Source of the DNA: Acanthacorydalis orientalis
Taxonomy: Eukaryota > Arthropoda > Insecta > Megaloptera > Corydalidae
Direction: 5' to 3'
Assembly: GCA_034766995.1 (NCBI GenBank)
Contig: CM068313.1
Location: forward strand, 34,292,496 to 34,356,495
DNA length: 64,000 bases
Shown: positions 1 through 12,312 of the stretch, piece by piece
Layout: each line of letters starts with the position of its first letter
How positions within the stretch are numbered: the stretch's first letter is position 1
The notes under the pieces: generated by a model
What the model was told of the DNA's origin: nothing
What the model saw: the letters and a program-made list of their open reading frames with translations, nothing else
Database searches by the model: none
Program-made: the position numbers and the translations under genes

Positions 1-140
1 CTGTTGAATTTAAATTATAACCAATATCAAAATAGAATTTACACATATGTAGGTAAATACATAATTCATATACATGGAATTTATTAAAAGAGATAATTTT
101 TTTCCGATTTTTTAAAGTTTTTATATATCTTCCAATAAAT

Positions 141-153
141 CTCTCTCTCTTGC

Positions 154-199
<46 letters not shown>
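141..199. repeat. (CT)n(TA)n compound microsatellite
   Basis: CTCTCTCTCT leads into about 40 bp of TA. Confidence 0.95.
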
Positions 200-202
<3 letters not shown>

Positions 203-1014
203 GTTTGTGTGTATACATAAATATGTGTCTGTAAATATTAATAAATAATTAATTTATTAGTTCTATAGCAGCTGAATATTGATTCTAAAGACATTATTAA
301 GATTATTTTTAATAAAAAGAACAAATCATTTGGGTTTAAAAAAATATTGGTTAGAGAGATATTATTTAAGAAATAATTACTTTTAAAAGAGAATATATAA
401 AAATGATGTGCAGTAAAATACAAAAAAAAAATAAACTTTCGAACTGACTAATTATATGTACACTTTTTCATTTTGCATAATTTTTATTGTGAATTTTTAA
501 ATTTAGTCTTACTTAAATTAATACAAAAAATGTCTTTAATAATTGATTGTAAATAAATCATACCAATTAAGAGAATAACGTAAAAATCGAATAATTTTAA
601 AAAGTTATAAAAATAATGTTTCTTAAATATATTTCCATGTTGTTTCTTATAACAGAAAACATTTTACTATTAATCAGAGAAATATAAGAAAATAATCACT
701 ATTACAATATTGAAACATTTAAATATTATTCTTAATAAGTAACTTCAAAAAGATATTAAGCACGATAATGATCATTTACAAAGCAAATTAAATGTAGTAA
801 TAATTCTTAGTCCTTATTAAATTTTTGATATGTATCAATTTTTAACCATATTTCAAATATCTATAATAAAATTCTTCCATTAATGTTTTACTTTTATAAA
901 ATTCTAAACCGCTCATTTTGCAGAATATGGTCATTTTTATGTTGCAGGATTGAATATCCTAAATTTTATTAAAAAATCTCGAAACTTTTACTGACAATTG
1001 AGGAGGAAATCTTC

Positions 1015-1021
<7 letters not shown>

Positions 1022-1060
<39 letters not shown>

Positions 1061-1067
1061 GTATATA
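1022..1067. repeat. (TA)n microsatellite
   Basis: About 46 bp of TA with two G interruptions. Confidence 0.93.
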
Positions 1068-1189
1068 ATTTAAAAAATATGAAATTATATGCGTACAATA
1101 TATAATACAATTCCATGTGTGGGTGTTTTATATGTAACATTACTGCACAAATGACTTATTGAAAAAAAATCAGTGTAGCAGATTATAAT

Positions 1190-1520
1190 TTAAAATGAGC
1201 CATTGTTTCGAGCGACTATCCTTAACAACGCGTACATAATAAGTGTGCTATGCATGAAATGATTCGAAACAATCAACATAACAACAATTCGAGTCATTTG
1301 TTACAAACATCATAAACGCACAGAGCGAAAGATACAAACTGACCGGGCGTCGCATCCCGGAATAGATAGATATGCATGCACACAGTCCGGACTCGAGTGA
1401 ATACAAATCCGGCCGGATAAATCACCCGGATAACTCCGGTCATTAGTTTTCAAAGCATCGGCTGCCGCCACATTGGCACTGTGTTTGTTATGCACAGCGG
1501 TTGTCAACAATTATTGTATT
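1190..1520. promoter_or_regulatory. GC-rich islet with clustered CCGG words (candidate regulatory element)
   Basis: Between about 1341 and 1440 there are seven CCGG words, including the palindromes AGTCCGGACT (1384-1393) and ATCCGGCCGGAT (1407-1418) and the contexts CCCGGAAT and CCCGGATA, which fit ETS-type cores (CCGGA A/T). An open frame on the minus strand (1310-1510) looks incidental. The regulatory role is inference. Confidence 0.45.
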
Positions 1521-2445
1521 TTGATCTGATCAATGTTCAGTAAATAAAGCATTCTATTATATTACGTAATTGGGATTTGTGCAAATTATATTTTTGTTTA
1601 TAATGTTTGCATAATTCGTTCGATATTTTAACAATTAAACATTTTTACATTAGCGTCACGTTAAATATTTTATTATCACATGATATTAATAAAATATGCA
1701 CATATTGATTTTTAACTGAACGCCCCTTATTCACTAATGAATTTGAAAGGGTAAAAAGTAAACACGATTGTTAATTCATATTATATAAAAATAATTTTAA
1801 ACATATCAAAATATAACATAATACAGTTCTAGGAAATAAATGATTTTAGGATCCATTTCATTTATTTAAAATCAATTTTAAAATGAAAAAATGTATAATA
1901 CTCTTGTATTTGTATATAGAGAGTTCAAGAATTACGTATACTTAATATTTTTCAAAATATCATCACCAAAATCAAATAATGATAAAAAAACACTCCGAAA
2001 AAGTTTGGTTATTCATTTTTAAAAATTGAACATAAATATAAAAATAAATATTTCAAAATAAAATTCATGTTAAATAATTTTTCCACAAATGTTTATTTTA
2101 AAGCCAAATCACTAATTGTGGTCATTTTGGAGTTTATATAATGGAAGTAATAATATATTTACATTGTATTAAAATCTGTCCAAGTAATGCAATAAACATT
2201 TTTGAACTCTTAAAATACGTATTTTTACCTTTGATATTTAAAACAAGGTGGTTGGATTAATGATTTTTTTTTATTTACTTTACATTAGAAATAATTTAAA
2301 TAAACAATAAATAAACAAATCATTTTAATAAATAATATTCATAATAAATCAATCAGTTTAATTTAGTGATTTTATCTTTAATGTGAAGTGACCTTTGCAT
2401 ATGTATGTGTGTATGCACATAAGTCTGTATGTAGATTTACGTTTG

Positions 2446-2447
<2 letters not shown>

Positions 2448-2491
<44 letters not shown>
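2448..2491. repeat. (TA)n microsatellite
   Basis: About 40 bp of pure TA. Confidence 0.93.
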
Positions 2492-2689
2492 AAATGATTA
2501 TACTTGCAATATACACAAGTACCGGAAGTCAAAACCAAAAATATAACGTTAGATATATGAGAAAACTGAACAAAGTCAACAAATGATCTAAAAAAAACTA
2601 TACCACAATTATGTACGAATCAAATAAACTTGTATAATAGTTTTATATACTCTAATTATCAACATCCAGTAAAGGTATCATTGCACTTT

Positions 2690-2850
2690 AGTTTCCAGAT
2701 CGGCGATTATGGCGTAAAGTCAACGGACCAACGGATTGGCCTGGCTGGTAATGATCGGTGGCTAACCACACCAGTTAACTAACCACCAGTGCGCCATCTC
2801 CAACACCGGTGTTATCGTTAAATTAGTTTCATGGCACATATTGCGTATGC
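2690..2850. other. GC-rich islet
   Basis: It contains GGCGTAAAGTCAACGG and near-mirrored words GGTGGCTAAC and TTAACTAACCACC. It has no frame longer than a few dozen codons. It is a candidate regulatory element by composition only. Confidence 0.35.
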
Positions 2851-3222
2851 CGCTTGTTATTTTGATTATTTCGTCTTTTTGTGACTTATTTGTCTGGTTT
2901 TTATGTACATAGTCTCTGAATATTTTTAATATTTGTTACAGTAGCCAGTAATAAAATGTATAAGAAATATGTGCGCTTCATGATGTGCTCAAATATGCAA
3001 GGAATAAATCTATCCGTTTTTGTCACATTGGAATGAAAATACATGTTCAGTAGTCTTTTTTTTATATTTGATACAAACATATGAACTGGAACGCGTTTCA
3101 ATAAGAACGCTTCTAGTTTGGGACTGTAGTTAAACTCTCTTGACAGTAATAAATAATAACATGTTTAGGAAAAAAAAATGGATTTATGAAAATCTACACA
3201 ACAGTAATATCTAAAAAAGGTG

Positions 3223-3226
<4 letters not shown>

Positions 3227-3281
<55 letters not shown>
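3227..3281. repeat. (TA)n microsatellite
   Basis: A pure TA tract of about 55 bp. Confidence 0.95.
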
Positions 3282-3284
<3 letters not shown>

Positions 3285-3429
3285 ACATTCATATTTATAA
3301 CACATTTTTAAAATTGAGAAAAATAACATGGAATTATTATCGAAACAAAATGAAGCAATAAATTAACTGAATTTTTCTTGACCCATCAAATATCATGAAA
3401 AATATACATAAAAGATTTTGTTTCCAAAT

Positions 3430-3434
<5 letters not shown>

Positions 3435-3484
<50 letters not shown>
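3435..3484. repeat. (TA)n(GA)n compound microsatellite
   Basis: About 29 bp of TA pass directly into about 20 bp of GA. Confidence 0.95.
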
Positions 3485-4575
3485 CAGAATGAGAAATCAT
3501 ATCTTTAAATTGAATGATGTTTCTTTCATTTTTCTATTTTTTTAATCAAAATCAATATGAAATAAATATTTTATAATATTCCTAATAATAAATTGCAATT
3601 TTATTCTACGAAACTTATTAAATAGTTTAATGATAAATTTATTACAAACTCTGTCTTGGATTTTTTCTTAACATAAATCGGTATTTTATATAAGAAAATA
3701 TATAAATGTTTATTTTTTGTATAATATATAGTCAAGAAATAACACTTAATTACAATTTTTGATTATTTTTCTTCAAAAATATTGCTTTAAATATCTCAGA
3801 GATTTTATTAAGAGTTAAATTATACTTACATAGTTTTTCTTTAAAAAATTGATATCTTAATAATTCTTATAAATACGTTTACTTATAGTATAATAGTATA
3901 ATATAAAAAGATAATATTCTTTAAGTATTACATAAAATAGCTATTTATTAAATTAATTTAATGTTAATTTTTGTTTATTTTCAATTTCTAATAATTCACG
4001 AACGAAATACTACAAAATCCTTTAGAATATTTAATAATTAAAAAGTTATCAGTATGAAAAATTAATCAAACCACATGATGGTAAATATACGTATTCATTA
4101 CTTTGCCCCAAGTCAAATAACTTTCGTTAAAATCATCTCTAGAGTAATACAAAATTAATAAACATATATATAGCAAGTTTATGCACCCACACATGCACAA
4201 TGTAATGAAGGTTTCTTCCTAACGTCTTCATTGTTTGGACTTGTAGTTCATTAAAAATATTTAACTCTTCCAAGTAAATCCATGTAAGAATAACTCAATG
4301 TAAATGTATTCAAACGTCTACTGTTTACGTTATATTTTATTCTAAAATACTTTAAACCTATTTTACATTTTACTGATATGAAATGTGAAACTTAAATATA
4401 AATATATTTTAAAACAAAATGAAACAATAAACAAACATGAAATAATAACAAATTATACAATGTTCTCTTAAGTCCCATATAAAATGCACCCTTGTAACTT
4501 TATTAACTTTCGCATTAAAAGAGAAATATAGTGTACATACTTATTCACAGTGAGAATTTGCAATTACTTCCTACT

Positions 4576-4577
4576 AT

Positions 4578-4631
<54 letters not shown>

Positions 4632-4659
4632 GTATGTATATATATATATATATATATAT
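4576..4659. repeat. (CA)n(TA)n compound microsatellite
   Basis: A CA run is followed by TA with GTATGT interruptions. Confidence 0.93.
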
Positions 4660-6798
4660 TACATTAGGAGTATTTTAAATGAAATATATCAAAGTAATCA
4701 TTAAAAGAGAAGTTGATGTTCTAATAAAAAACAGATTGTTTTATCTTTACACAAAAAAAATATAAATAGAATGAAGAAATAAATCTCTTAGAATAAAACT
4801 GAAACTATTTGATTTTTATTCCAACAAACTATCATTTAACGTTTATATACTCAATAAAATAGAGAATTCAATTTTCAAATTTACATATTTGCATGTAAGT
4901 ACTCTGAAATAACAAAATGTGCTTAAGTATTTATAATAAAAATATATTATAATATTACAATATTGAAATTAATTTAAAATTCTCACTGAAATAAGTAATT
5001 TCATGTCTGTCAAAATATTATAACAGCAATTAAAAATTCAATACATGTTTATTATGTCAAAACATTTCATTTGTATTAAAAAATTAGAATCAGATTCATA
5101 TCCATAAAAAATAATTGTCTATTTAATTCAAATAAGGCACATTAAAAAATTAAAAATAAATTTTAATAAAAGTAAATTCTAAATTTAAAAAAATTAAATA
5201 GATATTTATAATAAATTGACTAATAGATAAAAAGGGAGAAAGGGAGAAAATATGATACTGTTGTTTTAGCTATCATCGTGAACTACTTCCTAATACTACA
5301 AGTGTTAGACTAATACTCCAAAACAAATATTCAATTAAATAATCTTTTTTTGGAGTACTCAGTTGGCCTTTTCTATTTTACTATATCTGTTTCCGATACT
5401 AGTTCTATCTTCAGGTGAAATTAAAATAACATTATAACAATAGGTAATTGAATATGGACACATTTCTAATAGTATTACAAATTTATTTAAGTGAGATATA
5501 TATTATAACATTTAATAATAATCTATCCTATAAATCAAATATCGCAATAAAAAATACTTAACAAATAACAAAACGGTTAAAAGTATATTTTAAAGATTTT
5601 TTAATAAAATATATGCATTTTAAATGCAAATATATTGCTTGTTTTAAAATGAAAAAGAGAATTCCATTTTGGCGAATTAAAAAAAAACACTTATGAGAAA
5701 TAGTAATGAAAAATGCGATATTCACAATTACATGTAGTAACTAGTTATCTGAAATGTCATGAAATATATATATATATACACACATATTATATGTTTCTTT
5801 TAGTTTGAATTATTTTTTAAAAACACAGATAAAATATATGAACATATTTATTACATATGTATTTTTATTTTACAACCCTTGCAACAGCCTCATGTGCTCA
5901 TGATTTGTTTAGCGCATCACTTCAATTTCAGTACAGGTATATAGATGAATACATATAACGTGAACTTTGAAAACCAATTAAAAATGAGTACCTCCATTAA
6001 TTAATAAGCTAATTAACGAACATCTCTGTTATTTGAGCATTACATAATGATGCACTACCTCATAATTAACTAATACACGGAACGTATCAAACATGAATAA
6101 ATGCAATACATTAAATAAAACAAATCTTGGAAGTACAATAATGTCATAATTTAATTAAGTTCTAACTAATTGATATATGGTACGTTTTACATATTAAATA
6201 GTGCGAGGTACAAGCAAATATTAAATTTTATATTTAACTTGAGATAAATGATAAATAAAAAAAAAACTTGTATAAGAAATATTATATTATTTTAATTTGA
6301 ATATTTATTTCCACAATACAATCGAAAATGTATAATCTAGTTGAAACATAAATCGTCACTTTGTTGTTAAAAACATCAAATTACATTATTCAATTTAACT
6401 CAATTACAATCAACGATAATTTGTAATTAAAATTAAAAAGACTGAATAGAATTGTCGAAATTGAATAGAATTATGATAAATTCTATAATAAACAATCAAC
6501 CAGTATATTTTACGATTATTCTAATTTTTAACATTTTAAATATGTAATATTCATAAGTAAAACACACACTTTTCATTCATATATAACATTTATTCTACAT
6601 TTGCCTATAAAATATTTGTATATACTATATTTTCAAGTTTTCTAGTTTCAAAATATGTGTTTAACTTTAGCAACAAATAGTTTTATTAATTTATTTAATA
6701 AACTCCTAACTTTATTTAAATTGTTCTTGGTATACAAATTAACGTAATTTAAAACAGAACTTATGAATAAGGTATTAGTTTTGAGAGACATTTCTCTT

Positions 6799-6800
<2 letters not shown>

Positions 6801-6861
<61 letters not shown>

Positions 6862-6862
6862 C
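6801..6862. repeat. (TA)n(GTAT)n microsatellite
   Basis: About 50 bp of TA followed by GTATGTATGTA. Confidence 0.92.
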
Positions 6863-7014
6863 TTGTCAAAGTGTGTGCGTCAGTGTTTCTTTGAATGTGT
6901 ATGTGTGCGTACACGCCTGTTTATAACACGTACACATACTACTATCAAGAATACCACACAGTCAAGTAAGATAGCATTTTTTTGTTAGCTTTTAATATAT
7001 TGCGAGAATTACAC

Positions 7015-7135
7015 GATGGCATCTGAAACAATTGTTTGCAGTAATATTTCTTCGCGTTGTTTACCTAACCAGTGTCTTTCCGGTTTCCTGGATCTAGCTA
7101 GCGATTGTTACCTTTTGTTGTGACTCTTCCTTTAT
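7015..7135. other. Short GC-richer islet
   Basis: ACGATGGCATCTGAAACA begins a stretch of mixed composition ending near GTGACTCTTCC. It has no gene-like frame and lies between two (TA)n blocks. Confidence 0.25.
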
Positions 7136-7162
7136 AATATTTATATTTCTCGTTGTTGAAGC

Positions 7163-7168
<6 letters not shown>

Positions 7169-7208
<40 letters not shown>

Positions 7209-7272
7209 CACACACACATACACATATATATATATATATATACATATACACATATGCACATATATATATATA
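7169..7272. repeat. (TA)n/(CA)n compound microsatellite
   Basis: Alternating TA and CA runs over about 100 bp. Confidence 0.92.
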
Positions 7273-7566
7273 AACATATAATATTTCTCTTAAAATTAAT
7301 AATTTTAATAGTTTTTACACTTGATAATATTACATTCATGGTAGATAGTTTATCAGTTGATACGTTTTATGTTTGTTTATTTTGATTTTATAATACATAT
7401 TCTTATACTTAAATGAAAAATTTATGGCTCTCCATGTGTAAATTTGTAAAAAAATTTAGCATTGTTAAGTCATATATTTAAACCCATTAATATAAAAGTG
7501 AATTAATAAAGACTTTATAAAATTCATGACATTGTAATTTAATAAAATATCTCAATCAAATAACTT

Positions 7567-7599
7567 GTGTGTATATATATATATATATATATACACACA
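7567..7599. repeat. (TG)(TA)n(CA) palindromic microsatellite
   Basis: TTGTGTG, then TA, then ACACACAA: the flanks are inverted copies, so the tract is self-complementary. Confidence 0.85.
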
Positions 7600-7791
7600 A
7601 GACGTTAGAAGATGAACAGTTTATGACTGGAGATTCAGGTAATAAAGGAGGCGAATACGAGACTTGAACAAATGAGTGTGCAAGAACGTTAAACATTTTT
7701 ATAATGAACTTACTTCTGTGTATTGATTATTATTAAATTAATATACAATGGTGATAACGCCATTGTATGTACTTATCATGACAATTGACAT

Positions 7792-7794
<3 letters not shown>

Positions 7795-7830
<36 letters not shown>

Positions 7831-7838
7831 ATATATAC
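7795..7838. repeat. (TA)n microsatellite
   Basis: TA tract with one ACATG interruption. Confidence 0.92.
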
Positions 7839-8668
7839 TAATAATTAATGATGACATCCCACCTTTAAAATAAATATATAATTTTCTTACCATCAAAAAT
7901 TTCATCACACTATACACCATCACTGAATCTTATCAAAATTCTATAATCTAAAGACCTTTATATTGATCCATAGAACAATGACACTGGAATATAACGCAAT
8001 CTTAAATTTAAAAATAACTTATTAAAAAACAATTGGTTATAAACTGAACCCGTGGATACAACTGAAGTTAGCATAAATATTCCTTACAAATTTTTATAAC
8101 AGCGTAATAATAAATATATGAGTACTTTAAAAATTTTATTATCAATTTTTTTGTTTATAATAAATGGTGAATTATTATTGTTAAATATAGTCAGAGTTGT
8201 GTGACAACATAAGATTTATTCTTTTAACACTTTGTACAAAGGTACATTTGAAATAATTAATGGTGAACTTCCAAGTGAAAAGTATATCGATTACAGACAA
8301 TGAATCTGAACTACGACACTTGAATGAATCTCAACATATCACGCCAGATTCTAGGAATTATATACATATCTCGATATTGAACACTATTTTATTTATAGTC
8401 ATCTAACAAAAATGCAATGAGAGTATTGCACAGCGGAAAATTCAAATTATAATAATTAACAATTATTAATTAATAACAATTATAACTTACTAACATATTT
8501 TAAAATGCAGTGAAAGAAAGTTAATAATTTAAATAAGTAATTAATACGCAATTATTATAAGTTTGCATGCTTATTAAATATACAAATGATTTTAACAAGA
8601 ATTTTAGCAATTACAGATCGTATATGTTTTAGGTGTAAATAATTTATCTAATAGCAGTTCTATTACAT

Positions 8669-8672
<4 letters not shown>

Positions 8673-8722
<50 letters not shown>
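8673..8722. repeat. (TA)n microsatellite
   Basis: A pure TA tract of 50 bp. Confidence 0.95.
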
Positions 8723-8726
<4 letters not shown>

Positions 8727-8959
8727 AAATTGAACTTTATGTTGATATGAATAATTATATTTAAATATGTATTTTAGAAATAAATCTATTAGTATATTGC
8801 AATTTTAAAAAAATATAATTGGTCTTAATTAATTTCATTATTTATCATATACGCAAGAATCGACAGATAATCAACTTTTGAAAATTAATTATTTATACCA
8901 AATACATACCTAAAATAAAATATATTTAAAGAGTATCACTTTAAACATGATCAAAATAG

Positions 8960-9310
8960 GAAAGCTCAGCGTTAATTTCGATTATTTCTTCGTCAGTTAG
9001 TTAAAAGCAAAGGATAATAAGATGGCGACGATTATAAGCGGCAGACATGATCCACATAATGTTGATGGCTAAATCGGCAATCGTGTAACGGTGAGTTGTT
9101 AATTGAGCAAAGTTTTGGAGGCTTAGCTCGGCCATCTCAGCCATTTGTATGCAAGGAGTGAACGTGACGCAGCCTGTAGTAGTATGGAGGTCGCGGATTA
9201 AACGGTTTGTTCAGTCCAACACTGAAACGAGACAATCGGCACCGAGGAAATGCTGCATTGGCAGTGAAACTGAACGCAAATAGACACGCGTTCCTATAAT
9301 GAAACTATCC
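8960..9310. other. GC-rich islet
   Basis: The 350 bp contain AAGATGGCGACG, TCGGCCATCTCAGCCATTTG and GTAGTAGTATGGAGG; the GCCAT core appears several times. No convincing frame. It is a candidate regulatory element or non-coding exon. Confidence 0.38.
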
Positions 9311-9753
9311 GTTTGTTCTATTACAAAGAAAAACATGTTTATTTTTCTAGAATGATTACGTATTTGCTTAAAAATGAACATTGTGTAAAATTCAGAAAAA
9401 AATCTAATATTATAAATTGTATATAAAAAAATGCATTAAATATAAGATTCATTTCATATTCTGTTAAAACTAATCTGTTAAAAATGATAAACTGTTACTC
9501 TTATTTAAAAAAATATGTAATTAAGTTAAGAAGTAATTAAAATTCGTTATACACAATATCCGGTGGCAAATATAGAATACTGTCTGAGATTGATTAAATA
9601 TTTATGTATATTTTAGAAAAACTATAATTACGTTTAATAGATCATTAGAGCTGATAAAAACTAACGTTCTTAAAGTTTGTTCTTAAAGAAAGTTTTTTTC
9701 ATGAATGAATTTATCTGTTTTATATTTTTTAATTACTGATTACTACATTATTC

Positions 9754-9760
<7 letters not shown>

Positions 9761-9806
<46 letters not shown>
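9761..9806. repeat. (TA)n microsatellite
   Basis: A pure TA tract of 46 bp. Confidence 0.95.
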
Positions 9807-9810
<4 letters not shown>

Positions 9811-9924
9811 TGACGCCGACTTATTTACTGGAGACGTAGTTTCTATGATACCTAAATATGTTTATTAAAATTATATTTTTTATATAATAATATATTTTCA
9901 TTCGGTTATATGTAAATGTTTATA

Positions 9925-9994
9925 CTTGTCAAGTAGGCGAACACAGCATGCCCAGGGTTGTTGAGCGCAGCAGGTAGGGGGCGAAGCCCCTTAG
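9925..9994 (+). mobile_element. Helitron-like 3' terminus
   Basis: A GC-rich island in AT-rich DNA ends with the hairpin AGGGGGCGAAGCCCCTT (9976-9992; stem GGGGC/GCCCC, loop GAA), followed by AG at 9993-9994 and T. Helitrons end in a short GC hairpin shortly before CTRR and insert before T; GGGC-GAA-GCCC hairpins are familiar there. The terminal letters are CTTAG rather than CTAG, so the match is not exact. No 5' TC end or Rep/helicase frame was found nearby. Confidence 0.42.
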
Positions 9995-10139
9995 TATATG
10001 TGTGTGTATATATATATATATATATATAAATTCACAGAAATGAATGTTTGTATGTGTTTTTTCTTTAATTCCTGTCAAATAAATATTATTATTCTTCGAA
10101 AACACCACACATGTAAAGATTACAACAATGTTGAAAAAC

Positions 10140-10450
10140 AGAAGACGCCTAAAACTTTGTCGGGCTCCGGGCTAGCGGTGCGTTTGGATCGTTGGCCGCG
10201 GGCGGCAACAGTAGTCGACAGCCCGCGGCAGCGAACAAACTTTGATGGAGTCGTAATCGGAGATAATTGTGAAAGAGAATTAGTTCCACAACAATGTTGT
10301 TAGGTTTTTATGGCGCGTCCGCCGCAGCACATCGACTACTACTAGATTGTGTCAGGTTTTTCGACCGTTTCCATACACTAATTACAGACTTGCATTACAT
10401 GCGAGACGAACATGTGCGCTGCAATTACGTCGGCACATGATAATATTGCT
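10140..10450. other. GC-rich islet
   Basis: The block carries GTTGGCCGCGGGCGGCAACA and TATGGCGCGTCCGCCGCAGC. An open frame on the plus strand (to 10303) crosses it but resembles no family and begins in a (TA)n tract. Probably non-coding. Confidence 0.38.
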
Positions 10451-10576
10451 AAACGAGTGTCAAAAAACGTATTAAGTAAACGCTTATTAAATGAACATAT
10501 TTTTAATTACAAAATATTAATCAAATTTTTCTGACAGCTCATAAGTATTGTTGAATTTTACAAACATTTTTGTCAT

Positions 10577-10577
10577 T

Positions 10578-10638
<61 letters not shown>
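10577..10638. repeat. (CT)n(TA)n compound microsatellite
   Basis: About 40 bp of CT lead into about 20 bp of TA. This is the reverse complement of the (TA)n(GA)n type seen elsewhere. Confidence 0.95.
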
Positions 10639-10843
10639 GCATGCGTGGAACTGTGTGTGTCTGTGTACAAGAAAGAATAAATCATAAGGAACTACAAATT
10701 ATAAAAAACTACTGATTTTATTATTTCTTAAAAAAATTACTTTCATAACTTATTGTACATGAAAAGTATTATCCTGACAATTATCACCGAAGTAAATTAA
10801 ATTATTTACATTATAAGCATTTATAAAAAATAATCAAGAAGTT

Positions 10844-10845
<2 letters not shown>

Positions 10846-10892
<47 letters not shown>
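10846..10892. repeat. (TA)n microsatellite
   Basis: A pure TA tract of about 47 bp. Confidence 0.95.
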
Positions 10893-10894
<2 letters not shown>

Positions 10895-11238
10895 TTGTAT
10901 TAAAAGACATTCTCTTGAACGATTTCTAACTAATCCAACTAAAACTAGAACATAAAATAATAAGCATAACATAAAATATCCCCTTTTATGAGAAAAGAAA
11001 TATAATTTCACACAAGTGACATACTACACATTTGATAATATAAATAAATAATTTAAGATATTACACAACAGATTGATAATAATATTCTATTTTTTAAAAA
11101 GAGTTTTAAATATTTCAATCATTTATTGTTTTTTAAATATGTATTATATTTACATATTTTTACAGATTTACATATAATATACAAATATATTGTGTGTATA
11201 TAAGTATGTATGTATATATATATATATATATATAAAGG

Positions 11239-11447
11239 CTGATTTATTTTAATTTCCACATTCCATATGGAAGTATTAAAAAGGGGCGCAGAGGTTAAGG
11301 AAAGACATGTTACTTTTTATTTAGTATTTAAGTTCAATTCAATACTGAAATACAATTGGAATAAAATACTAAATAGGGGATGGTATGTTTTTTTTAAAAA
11401 AAATGTACTTTTTTAATACTTTTCTGTGGAAGCCTAAGTTGTATCAC
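11239..11447 (-). mobile_element. Palindromic TA-associated MITE, copy 1
   Basis: The reverse complement reads ACAACTTAGGCTTCCACA, a poly-A rich block, CTATTTAGTATTTTATTCC, the mirrored arm, then CCTTTTTAATACTTCC and a degenerate right end. This follows the copies at 11990 and 33350 throughout. A (TA)n tract (11207-11235) abuts one end. It is non-coding and is distinct from the mariner copies. Confidence 0.7.
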
Positions 11448-11497
11448 CTATAAATACATACATGTATCACATATACACACATCTCTATACATATTCC

Positions 11498-11502
<5 letters not shown>

Positions 11503-11543
<41 letters not shown>

Positions 11544-11581
11544 GTATATATATATACATACATGTGTGTGAGAGAGAGGGA
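11503..11581. repeat. (TA)n with GTGTGTGAGAGAGAG tail
   Basis: TA with GTATATG interruptions, then a short TG and GA tail. Confidence 0.9.
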
Positions 11582-11911
11582 TAAAAATTTAATTCATTTT
11601 CATTGTACATGTTGAATTGAACAATTTTACTGAAATGTATATAATGTGTCTTAGCTGCAAATTAAGAAAAAAAGGATTTAATTACACTATTTTAACTTTA
11701 ATTTATTAGGCACAAGTTTAATTGTTACAAGTCAATTTTAATTATTAAGAAAATATTTCTGGAAAACTGAAGAATACTAAAATAATGTAAAATGATAAGA
11801 TATTCATTATTGTATTGTAAGAGTTTCTTGATAATAATAATTTTTTTCTGTTACTATGAATTAAATATTATTTTGCCTATATTGAAGATTATATTGGTAT
11901 GATAATTGGTG

Positions 11912-11915
<4 letters not shown>

Positions 11916-11963
<48 letters not shown>

Positions 11964-11989
11964 AGAGAGAGAGACAGAGCGATAGAGAG
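11916..11989. repeat. (TA)n(GA)n tract abutting a MITE
   Basis: About 45 bp of TA, then GGGAGAGAGAGAGACAGAG, ending where the palindromic MITE at 11990 starts. Confidence 0.92.
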
Positions 11990-12203
11990 ATTCTACTGAA
12001 GCTTCTACACGAAAATATTTAAAAAACGCAAAAAATTAAAAAAAAAACATTATCACCCATTTAGTATTTTAGTTCAATTGTATTTTAGTATTGAATTGAA
12101 CTACAATACTAAATAAAAAATAACTCCTTAAGTCTTGCGCCTTCTTTTAATACTTCCATGTGAAGCTCCCTTTTAATACTTCCTGATGTATTAAATTGAA
12201 TCA
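11990..12203 (+). mobile_element. Palindromic TA-associated MITE, copy 2
   Basis: The left end reads ATTCTACTGAAGCTTCTACA, followed by TTTAAAAAACGC and a palindromic core at about 12059-12114, where TTTAGTATTTTAGTTCAATT is answered by AATTGAACTACAATACTAAA. The right end carries ACTTCCATGTGAAGC and ATTAAATTGAATCA; the right arm looks partly duplicated. A (TA)n(GA)n tract abuts the left end and a 100-bp (TA)n region the right end. It has no coding capacity and is the same family as the copies at 11239 and 33350. Confidence 0.72.
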
Positions 12204-12207
12204 TCCT

Positions 12208-12260
12208 ATATATATATATACATACATATATTATATATATATATATATATTATATACTCG

Positions 12261-12296
<36 letters not shown>

Positions 12297-12312
12297 ATAT
12301 ACACACACACAT
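12208..12312. repeat. Compound (TA)n(CA)n tract abutting a MITE
   Basis: TA with TATTATA and CTCG interruptions, ending in ACACACACACA, directly right of the MITE at 11990-12203. Confidence 0.92.

Larger units (their letters stand above)
3485..7014. other. AT-rich non-coding block
   Basis: I see no gene, RNA or transposon here. Only simple repeats (4576, 5765, 6801) and poly-A/T runs stand out. Confidence 0.6.
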
